DNA from: Finegoldia magna_J | GTDB taxonomy: Bacteria; Bacillota; Clostridia; Tissierellales; Peptoniphilaceae | DNA: 64,000 bases | Direction of reading: 5' to 3' | NCBI RefSeq assembly: GCF_002243175.1 | Contig: NZ_NDYF01000010.1 | Location: forward strand, 224,639-288,638 | Made by a program: the position numbers and the translations under genes | In this document: positions 52,359 through 62,289 of the stretch, piece by piece | How the letters are laid out: each line of letters starts with the position of its first letter | Position numbering within the stretch: the first letter of the stretch is position 1 | Notes under the pieces: generated by a model | Seen by the model: the letters and a program-made list of their open reading frames with translations, nothing else | Database searches by the model: none | What the model was told of the DNA's origin: nothing

Positions 52359-53345
52359 CTAATATCTTTCTAATATAGTTTTCATCAATTTATTCGAATC
52401 ATGCACGATGTAATCATAGCTGATATCACATATATCGGCTTCTATGATTTCTATGCCTAATTTTTCCATATTTTCACGATCTTCATCTGTAATATAAATC
52501 GGCGTAGAATTCTCAATTGATTTGTATCTGTACTTCGCGTATTTGTCTACTTCTTTGGAATTAACGACGATTTTGTCGATAATGTTTGAATTTGCGTGAT
52601 CAATAATGGCAACTACATGATCTGTAACACTGTAACCATTAGTTTCACCAGGTTGAGTCATTATGTTCAATATGTACACAACTTCTGCCTTTGTTTCTTT
52701 TAGCGCTTGTGATATGTCTGTTACTAAAAGATTGGGAATTATTGATGTGTACAAAGACCCTGGACCTAAAAGTACAATGTCAGCATCCATTATACTATCT
52801 ATGGATTCTTTTAATGGCAAAAGAAGTTTAGGTGATGTGTATACTCTTTTTATTTTACCTCCGTTTTTTCTATTCAAAAACGTGATGTTCGATTCACCTT
52901 CAATAGTCGAACCATCTTCCAATTCTGCAAATAATTTGACATTATCCAAAGTCATTGGCAACACTTTTCCCGTAATCGCCAAAACATTGCTTATTTCTCT
53001 TATAGCTTCGTTGAAATCACCACAAATATCATTCATCGCAGCTATCAATAAATTGCCTAAGCTCTGCCCTTTTAATTGACCATTTGAAAATCTATAATTA
53101 ATTAATTTTTCCATTATCGGTTCAGTATTAGCAAGTGCCACAAGACAATTTCTAATGTCACCAGGAGGTAACATTCCCAAATCTTCTCTAAGAACTCCAC
53201 TTCCTCCACCATCATCAGCTACCGTTACAATCGTAGTTATGTTTGATGTGAAATTCTTGACGCCTCTTAACAATATAGAATTGCCTGTTCCTCCACCGAT
53301 AGTTACTATCTTTTTACCAAAATTTTTGGTCTCTGTGGGATACAT
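52359..53345 (-). CDS. yvcK: YvcK/CofD-like gluconeogenesis/cell-shape factor
   Basis: About 328 residues starting at the ATG at 53345 (GGAG upstream); an ATG at 53360 is possible. CofD-like fold: KIVTIGGGTGNSILLRG, TVADDGGGSGVLREDLGM, PPGDIRNCLVAL, ADIVLLGPGSLYTS. UDP-sugar-binding protein needed for cell shape on gluconeogenic carbon sources in Bacillus. The start lies inside rapZ. whiA, which often follows in other Firmicutes, is absent here and tsaC takes its place. Confidence 0.92.
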   Translation of the reverse strand: MYPTETKNFGKKIVTIGGGTGNSILLRGVKNFTSNITTIVTVADDGGGSGVLREDLGMLPPGDIRNCLVALANTEPIMEKLINYRFSNGQLKGQSLGNLLIAAMNDICGDFNEAIREISNVLAITGKVLPMTLDNVKLFAELEDGSTIEGESNITFLNRKNGGKIKRVYTSPKLLLPLKESIDSIMDADIVLLGPGSLYTSIIPNLLVTDISQALKETKAEVVYILNIMTQPGETNGYSVTDHVVAIIDHANSNIIDKIVVNSKEVDKYAKYRYKSIENSTPIYITDEDRENMEKLGIEIIEADICDISYDYIVHDSNKLMKTILERY

Positions 53346-54171
53346 AAACTTTTTCTCCATTTCCTTCAAGCCTTGCTGTCAAAGCTTGTGCTATTGCAAC
53401 GGACCTGTGCTTTCCGCCGGTGCATCCTATTCCTATAACCAAGTTTGTCTTTCCTTCTTTTGAATATTTAGGAATCAAAAATTCCAACATATCCACCAAT
53501 TTATCCATGAATTCATTTGCTTCTTCAAATCCAAATACATACTCTTTTATATCTGTATTTAGTCCAGAAGATTTTTTTAATTTTTCTATATAGTAGGGAT
53601 TCGGAAGAAACCTGACATCAAATATCAAATCTGCATCCAGCAAAATTCCATGCTTAAATCCAAATGATACTACAGATATCGCTAGTTTTGTGTCTACATC
53701 TTTAAGTGAAAATGCAGATAATATTTTTCTTCTCAATTCTCCCAGTGTCAAATTAGAAGTGTTGATGATTGAATCTGCTGAATTTCTGACTTCAGTTAGA
53801 AGTTCTCTTTCATTAGCTATACCTTCTGAAATATTTCCATTGACTGCCAATGGATGTGGTCTTCTATGTTCTTTGTATCTTCTGATTAGAATTTCATCTG
53901 ATGCATCCAAATACAAAATTTTGACATCAATACTTTGATTTTTCAAAAGTGTTATGGATTTCATCAAATCAGCGAAGAATTCCCCACCTCTAATATCTAC
54001 TACGCATGCGATTTTGTTGATTTTTTTCTTGCTTTTTGTAGTCAAATCGATAAAACTCAATAAAAGAGATGGCGGCATATTATCCAATGTATAATATCCC
54101 AAATCTTCAAAAATATCGCTGCTGGCACTTTTACCAGCTCCACTCATTCCTGTGATAATTACAACTTCCAT
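53314..54171 (-). CDS. rapZ: RNase adapter RapZ/YvcJ, nucleotide-binding
   Basis: 285 residues. Walker A GMSGAGKS, Walker B-like IACVVDIRGGE, FLDA-type DASDEILIRRYKEHRRPHPL, and the C-terminal VIGIGCTGGKHRSVAIA. Gram-positive YvcJ form that hydrolyses nucleotides. Between PHP and yvcK, as in many Clostridia. Confidence 0.94.
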   Translation of the reverse strand: MEVVIITGMSGAGKSASSDIFEDLGYYTLDNMPPSLLLSFIDLTTKSKKKINKIACVVDIRGGEFFADLMKSITLLKNQSIDVKILYLDASDEILIRRYKEHRRPHPLAVNGNISEGIANERELLTEVRNSADSIINTSNLTLGELRRKILSAFSLKDVDTKLAISVVSFGFKHGILLDADLIFDVRFLPNPYYIEKLKKSSGLNTDIKEYVFGFEEANEFMDKLVDMLEFLIPKYSKEGKTNLVIGIGCTGGKHRSVAIAQALTARLEGNGEKVYVSHRDQKFW

Positions 54172-54179
54172 GAATTCTC

Positions 54180-54929
54180 CTAATCGATGTTTATAATTCT
54201 ACTAATATCCAACCCTGATTCAATTACTCTTTTGATGCTATCATTCACATTTGCAATATTTTTTCTGTGATGAGCATCACTCCCTAAACTAAATTTAACA
54301 TTATAATGTGAAGAAATTTTGATTTCTTCTACTGATAAATGTGGATGATGATTATTAATCTCCATAACCGTGTTTGTTTTTTCGCATGTTTGTGCGATTC
54401 TGTCTATATCCACATCTATTTTATCCCCAGGATGCGTTATTATAAAAATATCGTTGTTCTCCAATGCTTTTACCATTGTATTTGTATTCAATTCAATCAT
54501 TTTTTCTCTGACGGATTGTCCCATCCAGCTCATTCTTTTTAAAACATGATAATTATAAAAAGATTTTTTGTCTACAAATCTAACTCCATCGTGAAATCCA
54601 AGATTGATAAAATCAAAATACTTTTTTTCTTCTTCTCTAATATCTATCTCTCCGTCGTAGCCAATTACGTTAGCTTCAACTCCCATCAAAATTTCGATAT
54701 CATCGTATTTTTCTTTGAGCCTATCAATTTCTTCACGTTGCACAGGAATTAATTTTCTTTTTATCCCATACATTATGTGTCCTGGACCGTGATCAGTTAT
54801 GCTTATAGTCTTCAACTTTTTTGATCTGGCTTCTTGCACTATTTCTTCGATTGTACTTTTGCCGTGATTGTTACGACTGTAAACCGAATGCACGTGATAT
54901 TCTCTGGTTAATTTTATCTTATTTTCCAC
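54180..54929 (-). CDS. PHP-domain phosphoesterase
   Basis: 249 residues. PHP metal motifs: YHVHSVYSRNNHGKST, SITDHGPG, GVEAN, TMV..IITHPG and LGSDAHHRKN. YcdX/histidinol-phosphatase-like hydrolase. In clostridial murB-PHP-rapZ-yvcK clusters it is conserved but its substrate is unknown. It overlaps murB by 11 bases. Confidence 0.88.
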   Translation of the reverse strand: MENKIKLTREYHVHSVYSRNNHGKSTIEEIVQEARSKKLKTISITDHGPGHIMYGIKRKLIPVQREEIDRLKEKYDDIEILMGVEANVIGYDGEIDIREEEKKYFDFINLGFHDGVRFVDKKSFYNYHVLKRMSWMGQSVREKMIELNTNTMVKALENNDIFIITHPGDKIDVDIDRIAQTCEKTNTVMEINNHHPHLSVEEIKISSHYNVKFSLGSDAHHRKNIANVNDSIKRVIESGLDISRIINID

Positions 54930-55824
54930 CGATAATTCTCACTTCTGGTTCTAACTTTACATTGAATTTTTCAAACACGACTTCTTGCACATGTTCTATA
55001 ACCGCTACAACATCAGAGCATTTTGCATCTCCAACATTTACTATGAAACCGCAATGTTTTTCGCTAACCATCGCATCATTGTATCTGTAGCCTCTAAGAC
55101 CTGCTTGATCAATCAATTGTCCCGCAAAGTGTCCTTCTGGTCTTTTGAAAACTGAGCCGCAAGAAGGAAGTTCCAATGGTTGCTTTGATGTTCGTCTTTC
55201 TGTGTAATCGTGAAAATTATTGAGGATTTCTTGTTGGTCACCTTTTTTTAGCAAAAATTCAACTTCCAAAACGACTAATTTTTCATCTTGAACTCTTGAA
55301 TGTCTGTATGAAAAATCCATCTCATCACAGCTATAATATTTTACATTCAAATTTGAATCAATCACCTTAACTCTGTGAACAATATCTTTCATTTCTGTTC
55401 CATAGGCACCTGCATTCATTGTAATAGCCCCTCCAATGTCTCCAGGTATGCCGCTAACAGCTTCAAAACCAGCGTATGAGTTGTTAATAGCTAATTTACT
55501 GACAGCGCTCAATAATGCCCCTGATCTTGCCGTTAAAGTGTCCCCATCAATTTTCATGTCATTGAAATTATCGTGTAGTTTAATTACAACTTCCCTCAAA
55601 CCTTCATCGCTAACTAACAAATTTGATCCGTTACCTATAATTCTGTAAGCAAAGTCGTTTTGCTTTATTAATTGAATGGCATTTATTATTTGTTCTTCGG
55701 TTTGAGGAAATATCATAACATCACAACTACCTCCAATTTTGAAGGTAGTGTGATTTTTCATTGGTTCATCGTACAAAATTTCTCCGATGTTTTTCCCATC
55801 AAAAACTTGTTTATAAATGTTCAT
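54919..55824 (-). CDS. murB: UDP-N-acetylenolpyruvoylglucosamine reductase
   Basis: 301 residues from the ATG at 55824 (GGAG eight bases upstream; a longer frame would lie in folC). FAD enzyme of peptidoglycan precursor synthesis, type I/IIb: NHTTFKIGG, IGNGSNLLVSD, SGIPGDIGGAITMNAGAYG, YRHSRVQ, the catalytic Ser in PSCGSVFKRP, and AGLRGYRYNDAMVSEKHCGF. It overlaps folC by 14 bases. Confidence 0.96.
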   Translation of the reverse strand: MNIYKQVFDGKNIGEILYDEPMKNHTTFKIGGSCDVMIFPQTEEQIINAIQLIKQNDFAYRIIGNGSNLLVSDEGLREVVIKLHDNFNDMKIDGDTLTARSGALLSAVSKLAINNSYAGFEAVSGIPGDIGGAITMNAGAYGTEMKDIVHRVKVIDSNLNVKYYSCDEMDFSYRHSRVQDEKLVVLEVEFLLKKGDQQEILNNFHDYTERRTSKQPLELPSCGSVFKRPEGHFAGQLIDQAGLRGYRYNDAMVSEKHCGFIVNVGDAKCSDVVAVIEHVQEVVFEKFNVKLEPEVRIIGGK

Positions 55825-57058
55825 AAGCTTGCTCCGCACTGTACAATGTTCCGAAAATTATAATTACATCATCTTTGAAATGTTCAATAGCATAATCCAC
55901 AGCGTCATTTACATTTGATTTTGCAACAACATTATCACTGTAGGCTTCGATTTGCTTCTTCAAATCTTCTGCTTTTAATGCTCTTGGTGAGTCTGGCGTA
56001 AATGTCACAAATGCCTTGGCATTTTCGTGAATTAGTTTGATTTCGTCGTTGTAGTCCTTGTCCTTCAAAACTCCGTAAACAAACACGATTTTTTTATCGC
56101 CAAACACAGATTCTATTGATGATTTCAAAGCTTTTACACCATCTGCATTGTGTCCACCATCGTAAATCACTGTAGGATTGTGTCTAATTACATCAAATCT
56201 TGCCGGAATGTATGCGTTTTTGAAACCTTTTATTATATCTTCATCCGACAAATCAAGTTCATCTCTTAAAACATCAATAGCACTCAATGCCAATTGGGCG
56301 TTGTATAATTGATATCTTCCAACTAATCTAGTTTCGATGTGCAAATTTTTCCAATCAAAAGAGTTATGGGTTGCGTTGATTTCGATGTTTTTTGCTTCGT
56401 CAAAATCGCAAATGTATAGCTTGTTGTTTCTTTCTTCTGCAACTTCTCTGAATACATCTAATACACTTTCTTGTTGATCATAAACAACACATCTTCCATT
56501 TTGTTTCATAATACAAGCTTTTTCGTATGCGATTTCTTCTAAAGTATTTCCCAAATACTCTTGATGATCCAATCCAATTTTTGTAATTACAGATAACAAA
56601 GTTTCATCTGTAGCGTTAGTAGCATCCAATCTTCCACCCATTCCAACTTCAAGAACAACATATTCACATTTTTGTTCTGCAAAATAGTAAATCGCACACA
56701 AAGTTATAAATTCGAATGTAGACACTTTTATATCATTTTCTTCAATAGTGTCCTTGATAATTTCGAAAATTCTCATGAAATCTTCTTCTGAAATTTCTTT
56801 GTCGATTTTTATTCTATCGTAAAAATTAATTATGTGAGGTGATGTAAAAAGTCCAGTTTTATATCCGTGTTCTTTAAGTGTTTGGTATATAAAAGTTGAT
56901 GTGGAACCTTTACCGTTGGTTCCTGCAACGTGAATTATTTTAAAACTTTTTTCGGGATTGCCTAGAATTTTCAAAGTTTTTTGCATTCTGTCAAGTCCCA
57001 ACTTGTAACCATCTCTTCCGATTTTGTCCAAATATTCATAAATTAATTCGCTATTCAT
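55811..57058 (-). CDS. folC: Folylpolyglutamate synthase/dihydrofolate synthase
   Basis: 415 residues. Mur-ligase-like ATP enzyme: VAGTNGKGSTS P-loop, LFTSPH, EVGMGGRLDATN, ITKIGLDHQEYLGNT, PARFDVI and YDGGHN. Adds glutamates to folates; with pabABC it supports folate synthesis. First gene of the folC-murB-PHP-rapZ-yvcK-tsaC unit. Confidence 0.95.
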   Translation of the reverse strand: MNSELIYEYLDKIGRDGYKLGLDRMQKTLKILGNPEKSFKIIHVAGTNGKGSTSTFIYQTLKEHGYKTGLFTSPHIINFYDRIKIDKEISEEDFMRIFEIIKDTIEENDIKVSTFEFITLCAIYYFAEQKCEYVVLEVGMGGRLDATNATDETLLSVITKIGLDHQEYLGNTLEEIAYEKACIMKQNGRCVVYDQQESVLDVFREVAEERNNKLYICDFDEAKNIEINATHNSFDWKNLHIETRLVGRYQLYNAQLALSAIDVLRDELDLSDEDIIKGFKNAYIPARFDVIRHNPTVIYDGGHNADGVKALKSSIESVFGDKKIVFVYGVLKDKDYNDEIKLIHENAKAFVTFTPDSPRALKAEDLKKQIEAYSDNVVAKSNVNDAVDYAIEHFKDDVIIIFGTLYSAEQAYEHL

Positions 57059-57088
57059 TTTTTTCTCCTAAATTTAAATATATATCTA

Positions 57089-57097
57089 ATTATATCA
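57089..57097 (-). promoter_or_regulatory. Extended -10 promoter for the folC operon
   Basis: TGATATAAT on the minus strand, 31 bases before folC, following the prfA terminator. The -35 is poor. Confidence 0.6.
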
Positions 57098-57111
57098 TTA
57101 CTTGCTATAAT

Positions 57112-57141
57112 ATAAAAAACTCGAGCGTTTAAACTCGAGTT
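57112..57141 (-). terminator. Terminator of the yqhQ-prmC-prfA operon
   Basis: Perfect eight-base stem AACTCGAG / CTCGAGTT with an eight-base loop, followed by TTTTTTATATT on the minus strand. Confidence 0.9.
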
Positions 57142-57146
57142 AATTT

Positions 57147-58214
57147 TTAATTCATCATTTTTAATTTTTCAGCTTGATCATAGCTTGTCAAATCGTCAAT
57201 CATTTCTTCGATATCTCCATCTAAGAAATTTTGTAATTGGAATATTGTTTTGTTGATTCTGTGATCAGTTATTCTTCCTTGTGGGAAGTTGTAAGTTCTA
57301 ATTCTTTCAGAACGATCTCCTGTACCTACTTGGGATTTACGCGCATCTGCTCTGTCTTTATTCTTTTCTTCTTCCATCAAATCGTACAATCTAGATTTCA
57401 AAACTTTCATAGCTTTGTCTTTGTTCTTGATTTGTGATTTTTCATCTTGACATGTTACTACAAGCCCTGTTGGAATGTGTGTGATTCTAACAGCAGAGTC
57501 AGTAGTGTTTACGCATTGACCACCATTACCACTTGCTCTGAACACGTCAATTCTCAAATCTTTTTGTTCGATTTTAACATCGACATCTTCTGCTTCTGGC
57601 AATACCGCAACAGTTGCAGTAGAAGTGTGAATTCTTCCTGAACTTTCAGTTTGAGGAACTCTTTGTACCCTGTGAACTCCAGATTCGTATTTTAATCTAG
57701 AATAAGCGCCTTTTCCTTTTACCATCATTACAACTTCTTTGATTCCACCAACACCTTGTTGTTGAATATCCATAACTTCTGTTGTCCAGCGTTTCTTGTC
57801 TGAATACATTTGGTACATTCTCAAAAGTTCACCAGCAAATAATCCTGCCTCATCTCCACCGGCACCTGCTCTTATTTCAATAAACACGTTCTTTTCGTCG
57901 TTAGGATCTTTTGGCAACAACAAAATCTTCAACTCTTCTTGATCATTTTCGATTTGTTCTTCCAATGTTGAGATTTCGTCTTTCAATAGTTCTTCCATTT
58001 CACTATCTCCAGTAGTTCCCAACATCTCCTTGTCTTCTTCCAAATTTTTCAAATTGTCTTTGTAAGACAAATATTTATTAACAACTGGTTCTAAATCAGC
58101 GTGTTCTTTCATTAATTTCGTCCAATTTTCCATGTCAGCGATAACTTCAGGATCTGCGACTTTTACTTCTAAGTCTTTGAATTTATCTACAACACTATCT
58201 AAATTTTCAAACAT
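57147..58214 (-). CDS. prfA: Peptide chain release factor 1
   Basis: 355 residues. Decodes UAA and UAG. GGQ loop RASGNGGQCVNTTDSAVR for peptidyl-tRNA hydrolysis, anticodon-like PxT as VPQTES, and the N-terminal helical domain. It lies two bases after prmC, whose product methylates the GGQ glutamine. Confidence 0.96.
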   Translation of the reverse strand: MFENLDSVVDKFKDLEVKVADPEVIADMENWTKLMKEHADLEPVVNKYLSYKDNLKNLEEDKEMLGTTGDSEMEELLKDEISTLEEQIENDQEELKILLLPKDPNDEKNVFIEIRAGAGGDEAGLFAGELLRMYQMYSDKKRWTTEVMDIQQQGVGGIKEVVMMVKGKGAYSRLKYESGVHRVQRVPQTESSGRIHTSTATVAVLPEAEDVDVKIEQKDLRIDVFRASGNGGQCVNTTDSAVRITHIPTGLVVTCQDEKSQIKNKDKAMKVLKSRLYDLMEEEKNKDRADARKSQVGTGDRSERIRTYNFPQGRITDHRINKTIFQLQNFLDGDIEEMIDDLTSYDQAEKLKMMN

Positions 58215-58216
58215 AA

Positions 58217-59008
58217 TTACCTCCTCGCAATTATTACTCTATCAAAACCGTTAAAGTCTTTTATGCAGTAGTGATTTTTGAATCCATTTTCATCTAAAAT
58301 TTGAAATATACTCTCTCTTTGATTATATCCTATTTCAAAAGCAATCATACCATCTTCATTTAAATAATCACTAGCTTTATTTATTATCTTTCTATAAAAA
58401 TAAAGTCCATCATCTCCACCAAAAAGTGCAGAGCGTGGTTCTTTTAAAATCTTTGTTTCAAGTAAATTGAAATCTTTTTTGTCTATATAAGGCGGATTGG
58501 AAACTATCAAATCATACTTAGAATTCACATTCTCATACAAATCAGAATAAATAAATTCAACGTCAGTTGCATTCAAACTCTCTGCATTTTTCTTGGAAAG
58601 TTCAATAGCTTTTTCGTTTATATCCACTCCTAAAACTTTTGAATCCAATTCCAAATTCAAAGTGATTGATATTATCCCCGAGCCAATTCCGATTTCAAGT
58701 ATATTGTCAAACTTACGATTAGTCTTGATTATTTCATCTACTAAAATTTCAGTATCAAATCTAGGAATCAAAACATTAGGATCCGTATAAAACTTTCTAT
58801 TGTAAAAGTACTTGAATCCAAGTATATATTCAATCGGAATATCTTCATCGTAAAGTTTTTTATATTCTAATATTGTTTTCTCATCATCCTCACTTATCTC
58901 ATCATTCGAATGAATAATAGAATCAGAGAAACTATAGTTGTATAATTTTTCCAAAATCATCAGACAATCAGATTTGTCGAACAAATTATAAATATCATTT
59001 ATTACCAT
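58217..59008 (-). CDS. prmC: Release factor glutamine methyltransferase
   Basis: 263 residues. Class I SAM methyltransferase: ILEIGIGSGIISITL for SAM binding and the NPPY catalytic motif in IVSNPPYIDKKDF. Modifies the GGQ glutamine of release factors. It overlaps yqhQ by seven bases. Confidence 0.94.
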   Translation of the reverse strand: MVINDIYNLFDKSDCLMILEKLYNYSFSDSIIHSNDEISEDDEKTILEYKKLYDEDIPIEYILGFKYFYNRKFYTDPNVLIPRFDTEILVDEIIKTNRKFDNILEIGIGSGIISITLNLELDSKVLGVDINEKAIELSKKNAESLNATDVEFIYSDLYENVNSKYDLIVSNPPYIDKKDFNLLETKILKEPRSALFGGDDGLYFYRKIINKASDYLNEDGMIAFEIGYNQRESIFQILDENGFKNHYCIKDFNGFDRVIIARR

Positions 59009-59898
59009 AAATCTTCATCTTCTTTTTCTGGAATTACACTTTTAAGTGCCAATATAGCAACTTCTATCATCTTGTCATCAGGTTCTCTCACTGTAAAAAA
59101 CTTTTGAACCCATAATCCTGGCTTCACAAGTAGTGCCGTTATTGTATTGTCATATTTTCCGATTAATCTATTAATTTCATAAGAGATTGACACAATCACA
59201 GGAAGTAATATGATACGATACATCATTCTCATCAGTGGATTTGGCCATCCAACTAAGCTCAACACCAAAATGGAAATTATCATAACCGTAAACAAAAAAC
59301 TAGTACCACATCTTGGATGAAGTCTGCTTTGTTTTCTAACATTTTCAACCGTCAAATCCAGCCCTTGTTCATAACAATAAATACTTTTGTGTTCAGCACC
59401 ATGATATTCAAACACTCTTTTCATATCTTTTGAATGTGAAACTATAAAAAGATATGTGAAAAATATTATAATTCGTATCAATCCTTCGATTAAATTGAAA
59501 CTAAAAGATGAATCATTAAGCTTAACAAATGATGTAAGAAATGTTGGAATGAAGAAGAAAAACAATAGTGCCAATGCCACTGATGCAATTATTGAAAACA
59601 CATTTTCTACTTTTCTGGCATTGTTTTTTAAATGTTTGTCGAAGAAGTTTTCGCTATCATCTTCATAAAAACTTGCAGAATACATCAAAGCATCCATTCC
59701 CAACTTCATCGAATCAAACAAACTAACAATTCCTCTTATGAAAGGAATCTTCATCAAATTTATTATATTGTTTTCTAAGTCTTTTACAACCAAATCAATT
59801 TCTTGATCAGGTTTTCTGACCGCTATTGAATACTTCGAAGGACCTCTCATCAAAATTCCCTCGATTAAAGCTTGTCCTCCTATTGTCGTTTTCTTCAT
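59002..59898 (-). CDS. yqhQ: DUF1385 membrane protein YqhQ
   Basis: 298 residues. Start block TTIGGQALIEGILMRGP, middle FEYHGAEHKSIYCYE, HPRCGTSFLF and a membrane region of about four segments (about 105-240); these are the DUF1385 signatures. Function not known. Conserved next to prmC-prfA in many Firmicutes. Confidence 0.9.
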   Translation of the reverse strand: MKKTTIGGQALIEGILMRGPSKYSIAVRKPDQEIDLVVKDLENNIINLMKIPFIRGIVSLFDSMKLGMDALMYSASFYEDDSENFFDKHLKNNARKVENVFSIIASVALALLFFFFIPTFLTSFVKLNDSSFSFNLIEGLIRIIIFFTYLFIVSHSKDMKRVFEYHGAEHKSIYCYEQGLDLTVENVRKQSRLHPRCGTSFLFTVMIISILVLSLVGWPNPLMRMMYRIILLPVIVSISYEINRLIGKYDNTITALLVKPGLWVQKFFTVREPDDKMIEVAILALKSVIPEKEDEDLW

Positions 59899-59939
59899 TT
59901 CAATTTACCTTTTCATTGTTCATTATCTATTTTTTAACA

Positions 59940-59969
59940 CAAAAATACCAGCACCAAAAAGGTACTGGC
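59940..59969 (-). terminator. Terminator of rpmE
   Basis: CCAGTACC pairs with GGTGCTGG (one G-T pair) around TTTTT, followed by TATTTTTG on the minus strand. It isolates rpmE from yqhQ. Confidence 0.85.
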
Positions 59970-59976
59970 AAAAATG

Positions 59977-60180
59977 CTAATCCATGTTGTATTTTTTCTT
60001 GAATTTTTCTACTCTACCACCATGTTCTACAAATCTTTGACGTCCTGTATAAAATGGGTGACATTGACTACAAACTTCGACGTTTATGTTTTCTTTAGTA
60101 GATCCTACTTTAAAAGTATTGCCACAAGAAGCGCAAGTTACTGTAGCTTCGTGGTATTCTGGATGTAAATCTTTTTTCAT
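59977..60180 (-). CDS. rpmE: Ribosomal protein L31, zinc-binding form
   Basis: 67 residues. MKKDLHPEYHEATVTCASCG, then VEVCSQCHPFYTGRQRFVEHGGRVEKF. The two CxxC pairs (CASC, CSQC) mark the zinc-containing L31 type. GAGGTG site; single-gene unit with its own promoter and terminator. Confidence 0.96.
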   Translation of the reverse strand: MKKDLHPEYHEATVTCASCGNTFKVGSTKENINVEVCSQCHPFYTGRQRFVEHGGRVEKFKKKYNMD

Positions 60181-60221
60181 ATTATCACCTCGTTTTTCTC
60201 AAAATTATTTTCGACTTACCT

Positions 60222-60250
60222 ATTATAACACATGAGTATGAACTTGTCTA
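60222..60250 (-). promoter_or_regulatory. Promoter of rpmE
   Basis: TAGACA, 17 bases, TATAAT (with TG-T extension) on the minus strand, 42 bases before rpmE. Confidence 0.75.
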
Positions 60251-60280
60251 CAAAATTTGAATATTTCATTATAATTTTCT

Positions 60281-61594
60281 TTACAAACTTTGCAAATTAT
60301 TTATTGATTTTACAAATTCTTGGTTTGATTTTGTGTTTTTAATCATTTTGATAATTTGATTCGCAATATCTTTATTTTCCTGTGAATTCAATTGTTTTCT
60401 GATTTTATTAATTGCAGATAATTCTTCTTTTGTAAGAAGCAATTCATCTTTTCTAGTTCCAGATTTGTTCAAATCAATCGCAGGGAATACTCTTTGTTCC
60501 GACAAATTCCTATCCAATTTGATTTCCATATTTCCAGTTCCCTTGAATTCTTCGAAAATAACATCATCCATTCTGGAACCCGTTTCAATCAAAGCTGTCG
60601 CCAATATAGTCAATGAACCGCCTTCTTCAATATTTCTTGCAGCACCGAAAAATCTTTTAGGACCATTCAATGCTAGAGGATCAAGTCCTCCAGACAATGT
60701 CTTACCCGAATAAGGACTAGTAACATTATATGCACGAGATAATCTAGTAATTGAATCAACCAATATTACAACATCCTTTTTGTGTTCTACAAGCCTCTTG
60801 GCTCTTTCAATCACGATTTCAGCAACCCTAATATGATTCTGAGGCATCTCATCAAAAGTAGATGCTACTACATCCGCTCCTAAAACAGAACGCTTCATAT
60901 CTGTAACTTCTTCCGGTCTTTCGTCAATCAACAAAACAATAACATGAATTTCCGGATAATTTTTTCTTATTGAATTTGCAATATTTTTAAGCAAAGTCGT
61001 CTTACCAGTTTTAGGAGATGCCACTATCAATCCTCTTTGTCCCTTTCCAACAGGACTTATTAAATCCATAATTCTCATTGAAACATTCTTAGAATCTCTT
61101 TCTAAAGTCAATCTTTCTCTTGGATAAATAGGTGTCAAATTTTCAAAATCAGGTCTATTTCTCAGATTTTCAACCGTATCTCCATTTACACGATTCACAT
61201 AAATCAATGCATTGAATTTTTCTTTATCTTTTTTTTCACGACATAATCCTTCTACGAAATCTCCTGTCTTTAGTTTAAATCTTCTAACTTGAACAGGTGG
61301 AACATAAATATCATCATCTCCTGAATCATATCCTTCCGATCGCAAAAATCCATATCCATTTTCGTGCAAATCTAAGATTCCTTCCACTTTCAATGGATCC
61401 TTCACATCTTTTTCATCATTAGAAGTATCATCGTAATCTTCCTCAGAATTATTTCTCTCGTTAATATTAACCTGACTTATAATCTCTTTTATCAAATCTT
61501 GTTTATTGTATTTGCTAATACCTGCAACACCTACAGCCTTAGCAATAATCTTCAAATCTTGTAATTTTTTTGATTCTAATATGTCTTTTTCCAA
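60281..61594 (-). CDS. rho: Transcription termination factor Rho
   Basis: 437 residues. N-terminal helical domain, a short acidic Asn/Asp/Glu-rich linker (about 48-66, NERNNSEEDYDDTSNDEK), RNA-binding cold-shock domain (GILDLHENGYGFLR), Walker A SPKTGKTT, Walker B VVILVDSITRLSR, Q and R loops around SGGLDPLAL. Hexameric helicase. It lies 11 bases after ccdA. Confidence 0.95.
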   Translation of the reverse strand: MEKDILESKKLQDLKIIAKAVGVAGISKYNKQDLIKEIISQVNINERNNSEEDYDDTSNDEKDVKDPLKVEGILDLHENGYGFLRSEGYDSGDDDIYVPPVQVRRFKLKTGDFVEGLCREKKDKEKFNALIYVNRVNGDTVENLRNRPDFENLTPIYPRERLTLERDSKNVSMRIMDLISPVGKGQRGLIVASPKTGKTTLLKNIANSIRKNYPEIHVIVLLIDERPEEVTDMKRSVLGADVVASTFDEMPQNHIRVAEIVIERAKRLVEHKKDVVILVDSITRLSRAYNVTSPYSGKTLSGGLDPLALNGPKRFFGAARNIEEGGSLTILATALIETGSRMDDVIFEEFKGTGNMEIKLDRNLSEQRVFPAIDLNKSGTRKDELLLTKEELSAINKIRKQLNSQENKDIANQIIKMIKNTKSNQEFVKSINNLQSL

Positions 61595-61605
61595 TAAATT
61601 TCCTC

Positions 61606-62289
61606 CTAAATACCTTGGTACAAGAAATACAATCCAAATAACATCAATACTGCACCAAGAACTATTTCTATAATTTTAGAAATCTTAGTATATGAATCAT
61701 TTTGAATAATCTCTTCGACTTTACCCATCAATAAAGCAGACATAAATACCAAAAAGCAATTCCCAATACCATAAAATACGAACAAAATAATAGAAAATAA
61801 AATATTTCTAGTATTAGCCGCTATAGCCATCAATGAAACCAAAACAGGTGTTGAACATGGAGATGCAAACACCGCTTGAATAACGCCAGCTAGAAAAGCT
61901 CCCAAAAGTCCAGTTTTTGTAATTTTGCTAGACTTATTTAAGCTAATAATCTTAATAACATGCCAATTTTGAAACGCCATAAGAATTAAAAGTATTCCAA
62001 TAACAATATAAAAAACTCTACTAAATTGATTTAAAATTTTTCCTACTAAGGCAGCCGTCAATCCGAAAATTGTAAAAACTAAAATACTACCTAAACTAAA
62101 AACAAAAGCCACTTTGAACGATTTTTTCTTATCGTAATTATTCCCTGACAAATACCCAATTATAATTGGAATCATCGGCAATGAGCAGGGGAGAAAACTA
62201 GTCAAAATCCCCGCAACCAAAGAAATAATAGGAGCCAAATAAACATAATCCTTGACTAATTTTGACAAAAATTCTAATAAACTATCCAT
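61606..62289 (-). CDS. ccdA: CcdA/DsbD-type thiol-disulfide transmembrane protein
   Basis: 227 residues, six membrane segments. Redox cysteines followed by Pro-type contexts: LPCSLPMIP in the first segment and FASPCSTPVLVSL in the fourth. Passes reducing power across the membrane to the thioredoxin-like protein encoded upstream, with which it overlaps by eight bases. Confidence 0.9.
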   Translation of the reverse strand: MDSLLEFLSKLVKDYVYLAPIISLVAGILTSFLPCSLPMIPIIIGYLSGNNYDKKKSFKVAFVFSLGSILVFTIFGLTAALVGKILNQFSRVFYIVIGILLILMAFQNWHVIKIISLNKSSKITKTGLLGAFLAGVIQAVFASPCSTPVLVSLMAIAANTRNILFSIILFVFYGIGNCFLVFMSALLMGKVEEIIQNDSYTKISKIIEIVLGAVLMLFGLYFLYQGI

